Under the pieces are notes generated by a model. It was not told where the DNA came from. It saw nothing but the letters and a program-made list of their open reading frames with translations, and made no database searches. This document shows, piece by piece, positions 45,571 through 54,485 of a DNA stretch of 64,000 nucleotides. The position numbers were made by a program, and so were the translations under genes. Every line of letters starts with the position of its first letter. Positions within the stretch are counted from its first letter, which is position 1. This stretch comes from Hyphomicrobium sp. (GTDB lineage Bacteria; Pseudomonadota; Alphaproteobacteria; Rhizobiales; Hyphomicrobiaceae), in assembly GCA_030148425.1 (NCBI GenBank), contig JASBTM010000017.1, positions 62,001-126,000 of the forward strand. Reading direction: 5' to 3'.

Positions 45571-46461
45571 ATGAGGAAGCAATCTTTTCCTGAGGCTGAT
45601 CGCGTTGGCGAGCGCATAGCAAAGCAGCATGCAAAGCTTTCACCGGCACTGGGCAAAGTTGCGGAATACATCAATACGCATCGACAGGCCGTAATGGAAA
45701 TGACAGCTGCAGAACTTGGAATTGCGGTCGGCACGTCCGATGCGACTGTTATTCGGGCCGTGCAGGCTCTTGGCTTTGCGAGCATCAGGGAGCTGAAACA
45801 GGAGCTTGCCTCGGCTACCGGCTTCGGATCAACGCCTGCCGATAATATGGTTCGCACCCTCGCGGCGCTCCCCGACCATAATATGGCGGTTCGGCATGTG
45901 CTGACCACACATTCAGAGCTAATGGCCGGGATCAGCGATGCCGAATGTAGGCAAATGCAAGCAGCGATCAGCATTTTGGCTGGAGCCCTTCGAATAGGCT
46001 TCTACGGCATTGGACCGTCTGCTGCCCTAGCTCAATATGCGCATTTCAATTTTGTGCGGGCGGGTTGCCGTGGGATTCTTCTTGATGCTTGCGGTATCGC
46101 GCTTGCTGACCAACTTCTCGATCTCGATGGTGTCGCCGCGTTGCTAATGTTTGCTTATGGGGCCGCCTATCCCGAGGCAGAGGCGACTATCGCCGAAGCC
46201 CGGAGGCTGGCGATACCAATCGTTCTATTTTCTGACTCTCTCGATGATCGCCTCGCCCGCGAGGCCGAAGTCCTTATTCCCATTCCTCGTGGCAGAGCTG
46301 GATCCATGGCTCTCCATGGTGCGACACTAGTTTGTGTGGAGGCGATTCTGCTTGGTGTTATTGCGAAAAATACGACGAGAGCGATGGTCACTCTCCGAAA
46401 GCTCGACGAGCTTCGATGGACGCTCCGCGGTCGGCGAAAGGGAGTTCACGCTAAGCTCTAG
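45571..46461 (+). CDS. MurR/RpiR family transcriptional regulator
   Basis: 296 aa. N-terminal HTH_6 domain (about 15-90: LSPALGKVAEYINTHRQAVM, TSDATVIRAVQALGFASIRE); SIS phosphosugar-binding domain at about 130-255 (LRIGFYGIGPSAALAQYAHF, VLFSDSLDDRLAREAEVLIP). RpiR proteins respond to phosphorylated sugars. Here the neighbour is an iron receptor rather than sugar genes; related RpiR-like regulators next to TonB receptors exist, but the ligand is unknown. Divergent from the receptor at 45273. Confidence 0.88.
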   Translation: MRKQSFPEADRVGERIAKQHAKLSPALGKVAEYINTHRQAVMEMTAAELGIAVGTSDATVIRAVQALGFASIRELKQELASATGFGSTPADNMVRTLAALPDHNMAVRHVLTTHSELMAGISDAECRQMQAAISILAGALRIGFYGIGPSAALAQYAHFNFVRAGCRGILLDACGIALADQLLDLDGVAALLMFAYGAAYPEAEATIAEARRLAIPIVLFSDSLDDRLAREAEVLIPIPRGRAGSMALHGATLVCVEAILLGVIAKNTTRAMVTLRKLDELRWTLRGRRKGVHAKL

Positions 46462-46473
46462 AAACCGGTAATG

Positions 46474-46496
46474 CCATTCTTGCCGAGCCAGAATGG
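46474..46496 (+). terminator. Hairpin after the RpiR gene
   Basis: CCATTCT (46474-46480) and AGAATGG (46490-46496) form a perfect 7-bp stem with a 9-base loop, 12 bases below the RpiR stop; no long T-run. Confidence 0.45.
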
Positions 46497-46599
46497 AAGC
46501 TCTCAAATCTGGGTTTGATGGGACGGAGCTAGCTCGCCAATATTTTTACGAAGCGTTTTGGGTTTCAACGCGGAGTGGATAACACAAACTTGCAGCATT

Positions 46600-47241
46600 C
46601 TAGAAGTTGGAATTTGAACTTTGCGTATCTTCCGCCACCATGTTGGTTGCGGCGCCATATGCCGACCGGGCCGGGAGACTGTCGAAGTAATCCTGAATAG
46701 CCCGCGTCGCCGATTTGCGATCGCGGTAAGATCTACGATTTCCGATAAAGTGATTGGCAACGAGCGTCCATGTGGCGGTGCCCGCGAGGGAGGAGTCAAG
46801 CTCTGCCAAGGCGCGATGAAATCGACTGGCATCTTCGGACGCCGCTACGAGCTCAGTGCACATTTTTTTTGCGAGATCTATGTTGGCGGATTTGAATCGG
46901 CGTTTGCTTGCATCGGGCATCCGGCGCGGAATAGATATCTCCTCAAGAAAAACTTTGGAAGAACCGTCGGGATGCCCGGCGAATAATTTCAAGACTTCAC
47001 CGATCGCGATACTCGGCTTGATCGCACCGATCGACCGCATGCCGAGCGCGATTGTCTCAAGCGTCTCTTTCAGCCGTGACGGATACCGCGTCGAGGGAGT
47101 GGAGCGCTTGATTCGTGAAGCCATCGTCTCGCTTCGGCCGCGTTCCAGGAAATCCGCAAGTAGATGAAGCTCTCGCGAACGATCAAATTCAGCAATACCA
47201 GCGAATACGCGCAAAGCGCGCGCTAGTTCTTTTGTGTGCAT
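46600..47241 (-). CDS. Hypothetical protein, 213 aa
   Basis: Not recognised. Soluble, mixed charge, mostly helical by composition, with no signal peptide. Conspicuous: EFDRSRELHLLADFLERGRS, KETLETIALGMRSIGAIKPS, and C-terminal NHFIGNRRSYRDRKSATRAI with Arg/Lys clusters. The region is lower in GC than its neighbours, which suggests acquisition. A 9-bp inverted repeat lies 54-108 bp upstream. Convergent with the RpiR gene. Confidence 0.6.
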   Translation of the reverse strand: MHTKELARALRVFAGIAEFDRSRELHLLADFLERGRSETMASRIKRSTPSTRYPSRLKETLETIALGMRSIGAIKPSIAIGEVLKLFAGHPDGSSKVFLEEISIPRRMPDASKRRFKSANIDLAKKMCTELVAASEDASRFHRALAELDSSLAGTATWTLVANHFIGNRRSYRDRKSATRAIQDYFDSLPARSAYGAATNMVAEDTQSSNSNF

Positions 47242-47575
47242 TTAATTTTCCCCACCCCACGGGTCAGGGGAGCGAACGTCAAAGGTCAGATTGCTTTGCG
47301 GCAAAAGGCACACAAAATTGTAAGATTTGACGAAAAATTCTGCCGCAAATCTTTTGTTCTGACGGACGGAAATTGGGCTGCCCGCTGGATGTTCAGGACG
47401 ACCTGAGATCCGACAACGGAATTGCACCGCTCGCCAAGCGTTGTCTTTCCGCTATGGAAAAATCATATCGAACACGACGGCTTGGCGGCCCGGAGACTAG
47501 CGGTCGAACACGGCCGCGCCCGCCCTTGAAAGCCTTCCTTCTCGCGAAGACATGGCCCGCCCTATTCCGCGAGTA
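47242..47575. other. Intergenic stretch, AT-rich, with long inverted repeat
   Basis: No gene. Upstream of the 213-aa gene, TTTGCGGCA at 47295-47303 and its exact reverse complement TGCCGCAAA at 47341-47349 bracket 37 AT-rich bases, and could be a regulator site pair. The rest, up to the receptor stop at 47576, is open in places without start signals. Confidence 0.45.
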
Positions 47576-50215
47576 TCAAAATCTCACTTTGACGCCACCA
47601 TACGCTGTAATGGGAGGGGCCGGAACAGTCGATCGCGGATCGAGAAAGGCCGTTCCAAAGGTATCATTCGATGCTGCCACGTCAAAATAGGTTCCATAGA
47701 CTCCGTAATGAGCGTCAAACAGATTGTCGACGAGCCCGTAGATCTGCACATGGTCAGTCACGTCATACGATGTGTGCAGATTGACCTTCGCATATCCGCC
47801 CAGCGGCTTATTTTGGTTGGATTCGTCTCCAAAGAAGATCTGATCAGACGCGGCGATGAGATCCGCGCCAAACCGCCATCTTGGAGTAAGACCGTAGTCG
47901 AAACCCGCCTTGAATTTATGCGCGGGCACGCCAGGAAGCCTGTCGCCAGGATGCACAAAAATGTTTCCATCAGCATCCGCGGATGGGCTAAACGTCGAGG
48001 ACAAAGTCAGATCATTTTGGAACGTCGCGTCAATGAAATTGTACCCCATGTAGGCGAATAGCGATCCCGACCAGTAGTTGATCTGTATTTCGAGGCCTTG
48101 CCGCAACGTATCGCCAGCGTTTGCGAAAGAGCTCCGCCCAGTGATGGCAGAGGTGATGTTCGTAATATCGTTGGTGTTCAACGTCCTGAAATATCCGGCA
48201 CTCCATGCGATTTTCTGCGCCGATAGAATGTTCGTTTTCTCGCCCCTCAATCCTGCCTCGACGGTATGCGAGACGACTTGCTTGAGCGGGGGATCGGACG
48301 TCAGAAAGCTCGGCAGTAGACAAGGGTTATTTGGATCGGCACAGGCAAGTTCGGCTGCGACGGGCGCACGGTTTGCCTCGGAATAGCTAGTGTAGATGGA
48401 GATCCCGTCAAACAACTTATATGTGCCACCAACCATCGGATTGAAGCGCCAATAGGTGCTATCGCTATTGAGTTCTGACGCGAGGCCCGTCTGATCACTG
48501 ATCTGAATGTTTGCGACGTTGAAACGACCGCCGACGGTAAGTGTTAGACGATCCGTTGCATCGAAGGTATCCGCGAAGTAAAGGCCGTAATAGGTGTTCC
48601 GTGTCTTGACGCTAACGGGACCGATATCCGCAGTATTAGTCGTTCCGTTCGGCGTGCAGCCGTCGGCCTCATCTGCCGGATTGGCAAGGTCGCAACCTGT
48701 GCCCACAGCGCCGACAAATCCCAAACCGCCGTTGACGATAAATCCAGGCCCCGTCGTGGCAAGCTCGGCCGACGATCGGAACTCCACTTCCCCGTGATCA
48801 ATGCTCCCCCCAACCAGAAATTGATTTCTATGGTCGAACAGCCTAGCCTTGTTGACAGCCTGAAGAGACCCGCCGAAGCTGTTAGAATTGATGGATGTGC
48901 GGTCGATTTCCGCGAGCGAACCCGTCCCAGGCGGGAGGATGATGTTGTTACCATTCGTGTCCTGAAGCAGAACCTCGCTGCCATCCAAATTACCGAAGCA
49001 CGCGCCAAGTTCGCCGCCGGGAAGGATAGGGCATGGCGTTCCGTTTGAGAGGTTGCCATCGACGTGCTGCTGGTTGAAATGGCGATAGTAAGCGACGCCG
49101 GAGATATCGACAGTATCAGATGCTTTGACCCTCCCGTTGAGCGCAACCATCTCCATCTGATTGGTCGTGGATTGCGGCGTCGTGAAAACGTCGCCCCAAC
49201 CTTGGTCCAACAGCTCGACCGGCGATGCCGCCGCGACGCCGACTTTGTTGTCGGCACCAGTGAAGTTCAGATGAAATTCGGATCCAATGTCTCGAACGCC
49301 CACGTCGGCATACATTCGGCGAATATCCGAGGTTCCGAATTGGCGGAATCCGTCGTCGTGAATGTCCTCGAGTGCGATGTAGGTCGCCCAATTGCCGAAT
49401 CGCATGCCGTCTTGAACGGATCCCTGCGCTCGACCATAAGATCCGAATCGCGCGTCGGCCTCAAAGCCCTGGTATGTGAAGCCGTCCTTCATATCGATAG
49501 AGAGCGAACCGCCAATGGCGTTTAGCCCGAAAACGGGGTTTCCGCTCATAATCGTCATGCTGTTTATCGCGACTGTCGGTAGAAAATCATAGTTGACGGT
49601 GTCACCAAATGCTTCGTTGATGCGTACACCGTTTTGGTAGACCGCTAGCCCCTGCGGAACACCATCGACGGGAGAGGAGTTGAAGCCGCGATAATCGATA
49701 TTGGTTTGAAAAGCGTTGCCCTGAAGGTCGCTCAGGATGATTCCGGGGACTTGAGCAGCTAAAGCGTCGCCCACATAGTCGCTGTGCTGTCGGGCTATTT
49801 CAGAAGAAGAAACCGTGCTTACGGCGCCCGGCACCTTGTCGAGGGGAATCTCGCTCCCACCGATAGGTGACATTTTGACTGCGGTCGCCGTGCCGACAGC
49901 TGACGGAAGCTCATCTTTTCCGACCAAAGGTACTTCAGCGGGCATAGGCGCCGGCGTGGTTGCAATGGCGGGTACCGGTTTAGGTTTTGGCCGAGCAGCA
50001 ATTTTCTTTCGCGGCGTTGGAGGCTTTGGATTCTGCTGAATAACCTGGACCTCGGGTAGCGGCTTTGCAGCGCCCGGTGTCTCACTGGAAGGTGCGAAGT
50101 TCCCGGCTGGAGGTCCCTGAACTTGGGCATTGCCCGCGTCCTGAGCGAACACGAAATTTGGGATGGCGAAAATGGTAACGGCTGCGACACCCGTAAGAAA
50201 AAGCCGCTTCTGCAT
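47576..50215 (-). CDS. TonB-dependent receptor, large
   Basis: 879 aa. Signal peptide 1-24 (LTGVAAVTIFAIPNFVFAQ). A Pro/Lys-rich linker (PKPPTPRKKIAARPKPKPVP region) precedes the plug (VSSSEIARQHSDYVGDALAA, NIDYRGFNSSPVDGVPQGLA, FGLNAIGGSLSIDMK). Barrel ends PPITAYGGVKVRF. The pair of Cys in GTPCPILPGGELGACFG suggests an extracellular loop disulfide. AAGGGGA precedes ATG 50215. Substrate unknown; it differs from the siderophor-type receptor at 42883 and sits opposite the biosynthetic-looking operon at 51187, so it might import that operon's product or a metal complex (inference). Confidence 0.9.
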   Translation of the reverse strand: MQKRLFLTGVAAVTIFAIPNFVFAQDAGNAQVQGPPAGNFAPSSETPGAAKPLPEVQVIQQNPKPPTPRKKIAARPKPKPVPAIATTPAPMPAEVPLVGKDELPSAVGTATAVKMSPIGGSEIPLDKVPGAVSTVSSSEIARQHSDYVGDALAAQVPGIILSDLQGNAFQTNIDYRGFNSSPVDGVPQGLAVYQNGVRINEAFGDTVNYDFLPTVAINSMTIMSGNPVFGLNAIGGSLSIDMKDGFTYQGFEADARFGSYGRAQGSVQDGMRFGNWATYIALEDIHDDGFRQFGTSDIRRMYADVGVRDIGSEFHLNFTGADNKVGVAAASPVELLDQGWGDVFTTPQSTTNQMEMVALNGRVKASDTVDISGVAYYRHFNQQHVDGNLSNGTPCPILPGGELGACFGNLDGSEVLLQDTNGNNIILPPGTGSLAEIDRTSINSNSFGGSLQAVNKARLFDHRNQFLVGGSIDHGEVEFRSSAELATTGPGFIVNGGLGFVGAVGTGCDLANPADEADGCTPNGTTNTADIGPVSVKTRNTYYGLYFADTFDATDRLTLTVGGRFNVANIQISDQTGLASELNSDSTYWRFNPMVGGTYKLFDGISIYTSYSEANRAPVAAELACADPNNPCLLPSFLTSDPPLKQVVSHTVEAGLRGEKTNILSAQKIAWSAGYFRTLNTNDITNITSAITGRSSFANAGDTLRQGLEIQINYWSGSLFAYMGYNFIDATFQNDLTLSSTFSPSADADGNIFVHPGDRLPGVPAHKFKAGFDYGLTPRWRFGADLIAASDQIFFGDESNQNKPLGGYAKVNLHTSYDVTDHVQIYGLVDNLFDAHYGVYGTYFDVAASNDTFGTAFLDPRSTVPAPPITAYGGVKVRF

Positions 50216-50797
50216 AACAATTTCCCCTTCGTCGACCCGCAAATAGTGATTTGGTGCCCTGCACGAGAAGCTCCCAAGACGGCATTCAGGGAATTGAAAT
50301 TTGCCCTCCAACGTCAACGAGGGAGCATTTAGCTGTTTGAGGCAGAAATCCTTGGTTGCTGCCATGACACGGCATAATTCGATATCACCAAGTATATTGC
50401 CTCGTTTTGAAGGGAATTTTTCCCACTCCCTCTACTTCGCAGTTTGGGATCTAATCCTCGCCGTTCGCGTCCGTGCATCGCTAAGAGCGAGGGGGACGGA
50501 TGTCGGGTCGTTGGAGATTAAGATGTGTGAAGAGGCCGTCGCCTGGCGCCGTCACCTGATGGAAGGTTCACGCGAGTTGGCGACAAATTAAGTTGCTTCG
50601 CAAATTCATACAGCTCTGTGTTGAGTTTCACATCTTTTTGCCCGTACCGGGATCGCAATTAGCGCTCGCACAAAACGGCAAGATGCATCGCGTGGCCGCG
50701 TTTCGCTGTTAAGCAGCATCTTAATGGGTGGGCTTGGTGCAGCACAACGCCACTTCTTTTGTCCGCCGTCCCGCACATCATCGTTCAAGGGGGTTAC
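50216..50797. other. Divergent intergenic region (582 bp)
   Basis: Between the large receptor and the small membrane protein. Contains a 13-bp dyad GGGAATTTTTCCC (50412-50424) and TGCC-N7-GGCA near 50380, either of which could be an operator. Plus-strand 50301-50591 is open (96 codons) but has no ribosome site and no family resemblance. Confidence 0.4.
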
Positions 50798-50983
50798 ATG
50801 CTGCACCGGCTGATTGAAGGATACGATGAATTCTTGCGAATTGCTTCCGCATTGCTGGCTATCGCAAGCGTCTATTGGTCCTTCCGACCGATCAGGGACG
50901 TCCCCCGCATTCAATATATATCCGCGCTCCTGGGCAGCCTATTGTGGGTGGTTGTAGCGTCGCTTGCGGTATGGCGAATCTAG
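50798..50983 (+). CDS. Small membrane protein, 61 aa
   Basis: ATG 50798 with AAGGGGG directly upstream. Two helices (about 12-28: IASALLAIASVYWSF, and 40-58: ISALLGSLLWVVVASLAVW) joined by RPIRDVPRIQY. No family recognised. It precedes the ATP-grasp operon by about 200 bp in the same direction. Confidence 0.6.
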   Translation: MLHRLIEGYDEFLRIASALLAIASVYWSFRPIRDVPRIQYISALLGSLLWVVVASLAVWRI

Positions 50984-50996
50984 CGGAAAATCGCAC

Positions 50997-51161
50997 TCAT
51001 CTCAACTTGGAGAGCTTGCTGTCGTCGGTGAAATAGGCCCCGCCGGCAGTTCGAAAGCGTGAAAGAGATACGCGGGGACGTCGAAGCGCCAGCGCGACGC
51101 AAGCCAACGCTAGCACGATAGCGACGACTGCCGGCAAGCGCGAGCTTCCTTGGCATTCCAT
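50997..51161 (-). CDS. Possible small membrane protein, 54 aa
   Basis: ATG 51161 with GAGG five bases upstream, one hydrophobic helix (LPAVVAIVLALACVALAL) followed by a basic tail (RRPRVSLSRFRTAGGAY) and TGA. Protein-like, but short and antisense to the gap between two plus-strand genes. Confidence 0.35.
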   Translation of the reverse strand: MECQGSSRLPAVVAIVLALACVALALRRPRVSLSRFRTAGGAYFTDDSKLSKLR

Positions 51162-51186
51162 TTAGACCTCGTCGGCAGGAATTTGC

Positions 51187-52899
51187 ATGTTTAAGAAGGC
51201 GATGGAACCCGTCGCGGGCGCCGAAATGGAAAATCTAATCCTTGGAAAAGCCGCGATCGTGCGCGCCTTGTACGAGGGCAAGGATATTTCCCCCGTGTGG
51301 GATAAGTTGATGGCCCGCGTGTCGGCCGATCTTGGCGATGCTTCCGCCTTTCTGGACTTGGCGATCATTCTTCAGGCTATTGGCCAACAGGACAAAGCGG
51401 CCATCGCGCAGAAAGCGGCGCTCGACATCAGCCGCAACTATTCCATCAAAAACAGAAATAGCGCAGGATTTCGCATTCTGGCCTTCGTTGCGCCGGGCGA
51501 TTTTATGGCCAATACGCCGATCGAGTTTTTGCTTGAGAGTTCCAATTTTGACCTGCTGCTGCATTTCGTGGATGCCGACACTGAAAACCTAGAAGACATT
51601 CCCCATCATGACGTGGCGTTTGTCGCAGTCGGAGAATCTGCTGCCAACGCACCGATATTGAATAATCTAAAGCGACTTTTGAATGGCTGGGTAGGCCCCA
51701 TTCTGAATAACGCTCCTGACCGAATTCTTGGGCTGACCCGTGATGGCGTCGCCAAGCTCCTTGAAGATGAATCCTGTATTCTGTCGCCGACAACCATCTC
51801 TATCTCTCGTGAAACTCTCAAGACCCTGGCCTCGGAAGAAAGCAACATTAGCTCGGTGCTTCCCAAGAGCTCATATCCAATCATTGTGCGGCCGGTCGGG
51901 ACGCATGCCGGCATAGGGATGGAACGAATTGCCGGTGCCGCTGAACTTTCTCAGTACCTCAAAAAACGCGCCGAGATTCATTATTATATTGCTCCGTTCA
52001 TCGACTATCGGGGAGTGGACGGAAGGTTCCGCAAGCATCGCATTGCATTTATCAACGGTGTAGCCTTTCCTAGCCATTTAGCGATTTCCGATCACTGGAT
52101 GGTCCATTATCTAAGCGCCAGCATGTCGATTCATGAGGATCGACGTGCCGAAGAAGCAGCATGGATGGCCAACTTCGATAGGGACTTTGCCGTACGTCAC
52201 GCTCGCGCATTCGATGCCCTCCACCGCCATCTCGGCCTCGACTATTTTGCCATCGATTGTGCGGAACTGCCCGATGGCCGTCTCCTTTTGTTTGAAGCCG
52301 ATGTCGCGATGATTGTGCATGCGATGGACTCAGAGATCACGTTTCCCTACAAAAAGTTGGCGATGGCCAAGTTGTTCTCGGCCTTTGAAGGTGCCTTGCG
52401 CAAGCGCGTGGAGCGCAGATCCTCAAACGCGCTGCTCAAATGTGCCCACACGGGAAAATCCGTGATTTACCAACGCACGGACGACGATTGCCTGATCTGC
52501 GTCCTGGCTATGTTTGCGGGCAGAACATATGAGGAAGTCGAGGAAGTCGCGCGTGGCTGTGATGCCTCCTATCCCTCGGGCGGCCCGATGAGTCACTCGA
52601 TCATGCGCGGGGTCGCAAATCGTTGGGGTCTCGTCCTGTTGAGCAGCATTTATATGCTTTGGGAGCGGCCAGCGATTATAGGCGTCGTTTCCGCGACGAT
52701 CACGAATGCGGGCCATGCAGTGCTTTGGGACGGCGAGAAGATCATTGATCCAGGGGACTGCGGACGAATTGATCGCGCGTACATCGATCGATGGGGACTC
52801 GAATTTACGCAACGGGCGATGGATTTGACCCCGCTTATCCAGCACGAAGCCCAAATCACTTATCGTGCGCCCGCTACATCGACCTTAGAACCGCTCTGA
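51187..52899 (+). CDS. ATP-grasp ligase fused to C39-like cysteine peptidase domain
   Basis: 570 aa. Residues 15-85: TPR-like helices. 95-400: ATP-grasp-like domain, with nucleotide loop YPIIVRPVGTHAGIGMERI (230-248) and likely Mg ligands D357 and E370 (LLLFEADVAM). 425-530: papain/C39-like domain with Cys435 or Cys438 (TDDDCLICVLAMFAG), His510 (TNAGHAVLWDG) and D521 (IIDPGD), a possible Cys-His-Asp triad. Such a fusion could join an amino acid or peptide and then cleave or transfer it. Followed by two PLP enzymes in tight succession. Substrate unknown. ATG 51187 has GCAGGAATT about 7-15 bases upstream as ribosome site. Confidence 0.7.
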   Translation: MFKKAMEPVAGAEMENLILGKAAIVRALYEGKDISPVWDKLMARVSADLGDASAFLDLAIILQAIGQQDKAAIAQKAALDISRNYSIKNRNSAGFRILAFVAPGDFMANTPIEFLLESSNFDLLLHFVDADTENLEDIPHHDVAFVAVGESAANAPILNNLKRLLNGWVGPILNNAPDRILGLTRDGVAKLLEDESCILSPTTISISRETLKTLASEESNISSVLPKSSYPIIVRPVGTHAGIGMERIAGAAELSQYLKKRAEIHYYIAPFIDYRGVDGRFRKHRIAFINGVAFPSHLAISDHWMVHYLSASMSIHEDRRAEEAAWMANFDRDFAVRHARAFDALHRHLGLDYFAIDCAELPDGRLLLFEADVAMIVHAMDSEITFPYKKLAMAKLFSAFEGALRKRVERRSSNALLKCAHTGKSVIYQRTDDDCLICVLAMFAGRTYEEVEEVARGCDASYPSGGPMSHSIMRGVANRWGLVLLSSIYMLWERPAIIGVVSATITNAGHAVLWDGEKIIDPGDCGRIDRAYIDRWGLEFTQRAMDLTPLIQHEAQITYRAPATSTLEPL

Positions 52900-52949
52900 C
52901 CTTTGAGGACATTCCACACAATGAATTGTGTAGCTGGAGGTCAACGACT

Positions 52950-54485
52950 GTGTCGATAACTCGCGCCCTCGACTATCAAGCTTTAGAACGCAGCTTGAAC
53001 AATCGAGACGGAGAACATCCTCTTTGCCCGTCGACCGCACTGCTTCTTGCGTCAGGAGGGGATCAGCGCATTTGGGCAGACGTCGCTACGGGGCGCAATC
53101 GCTATGGCGTAAGGACGACGCCTGCGCCGGAGGAAATCTCTTTTTCGTCGACCACCGCCAGCAATATATCAATCGCTGGCTTCGAAGAGGCCGATTATGC
53201 GTTATGCCAATTGTTCCGAAAGGACTCACTCGCGCCGTTGAACCTCGATCAATGGTTCGAGACCGTGCGCGCAGAGATTCGTTCCTTGCTCGGCTATGCC
53301 GGGGCAGAAATTATCTTGGCTGCTTCAGGGACGGACGTTGAGCTTGTGACGCTCTGTCTCGCGGCGAGCCTCTCGCAAAGGCCTTTAACAAATATATTTA
53401 TAGCGCCCGATGAAACGGGCAATGGTGTCCCCTCGGCAGCTGCCGGATGCCATTTCTCAGATTTGACCGCGCTCGGGAATGCCGTCCAACGCGGGGTGAG
53501 CCTTGAGGGCCTTCCTTTACATCGCATTGAAGTGAAGACGATCGCCATCCGTAATGAGCGGGGCGAGGGGCGCAATCCTCGCGATATCGACGAGGATATC
53601 ATTGCAGTGGTCGAGACCGAAATCGCGAAGGGCCGCGATGCGCTCGTGCACGTCCTCGATACATCAAAGACCGGTTTATCCGGCGTGACGCGAGGGGCAG
53701 CGCGCTATTTGGCTGCGCTGGCGCCTGGCCGGGTACGGATCGTCGTCGATGCCTGCCAACTGCGTAGCCCCATCTCCCAAATTCGCCAAGATCTCGCGGA
53801 CGGCTTTCTCGTGGCGGTCACCGGATCAAAGTTTGCAGGCGGCCCCCCTTTTGCCGGAGCGCTCCTCGTCCCAAAAGCCTTCGTCGACGAACTCACCGTT
53901 GGCGCTCAGATGCCAAGCGGGCTTTCCGAATATTGTGCAGCTCAGGATTGGTCGGAGCCGCTGCGCCGGCGGACGGCATTTACCTTCACCGCCGAAATGA
54001 ATCTTGGGCTCAGCTTGCGATGGATCGCGGCCCTGGCAAACCTTAGGCCCTACGCAGGGGTCTGTGAATCACAGCAATCGACGATCAAGAAGCATTTTGC
54101 GCGTTTGGTTCGCGAACAGGCAAAAGATCTTCCCAGCACGATGCTGCACCCCGGTGATAATGGAGAAGACATCGCATCTCGGGCCATTGTGCCGCTCACT
54201 ATCCTCGACGTAAGAGGCAGTTTCGCGCCTCTCCCGCGAGCCCATCAAATTCAGGCGGCGATGCGTGATTCGCACGGAGGACCGGTTTGTCATGTCGGGC
54301 AGGCTGTTCGTGTTGGTCCGCGCGCAGTCTTGCGTATCGGCGCCTCCGCTTGTGACGTCGTCGGCATCTCCGAGAGGATGGCCAAGGGGCAATCTCTGGA
54401 AGAAGCCTTTGAGCCACTTGAAAACGATCTGGATAGGTTCTTCGGGAAATGGTCGACCGTCAATCGTCACCTCCAAACCCTTTAA
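52950..54485 (+). CDS. Class V-like PLP-dependent enzyme
   Basis: 511 aa from GTG 52950, with TGGAGG nine bases upstream; the open frame extends back into the preceding gene. Fold-type I core: AEIILAASGTDVELVTLCLA (119-138), RIVVDACQLRS with D267 that would pair the PLP nitrogen, and VAVTGSKFAGGPPFAGALLV with the Schiff-base Lys294. It resembles cysteine-desulfurase/kynureninase-like (class V) enzymes but no close family is recognised. It overlaps the decarboxylase start by 37 bases, so the two proteins are coupled. Reaction unknown. Confidence 0.75.
   Translation: MSITRALDYQALERSLNNRDGEHPLCPSTALLLASGGDQRIWADVATGRNRYGVRTTPAPEEISFSSTTASNISIAGFEEADYALCQLFRKDSLAPLNLDQWFETVRAEIRSLLGYAGAEIILAASGTDVELVTLCLAASLSQRPLTNIFIAPDETGNGVPSAAAGCHFSDLTALGNAVQRGVSLEGLPLHRIEVKTIAIRNERGEGRNPRDIDEDIIAVVETEIAKGRDALVHVLDTSKTGLSGVTRGAARYLAALAPGRVRIVVDACQLRSPISQIRQDLADGFLVAVTGSKFAGGPPFAGALLVPKAFVDELTVGAQMPSGLSEYCAAQDWSEPLRRRTAFTFTAEMNLGLSLRWIAALANLRPYAGVCESQQSTIKKHFARLVREQAKDLPSTMLHPGDNGEDIASRAIVPLTILDVRGSFAPLPRAHQIQAAMRDSHGGPVCHVGQAVRVGPRAVLRIGASACDVVGISERMAKGQSLEEAFEPLENDLDRFFGKWSTVNRHLQTL

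Noticed and set aside
50301..50591. 96-codon plus-strand frame
   Set aside because: No ribosome site, and the first part overlaps the receptor leader on the other strand.
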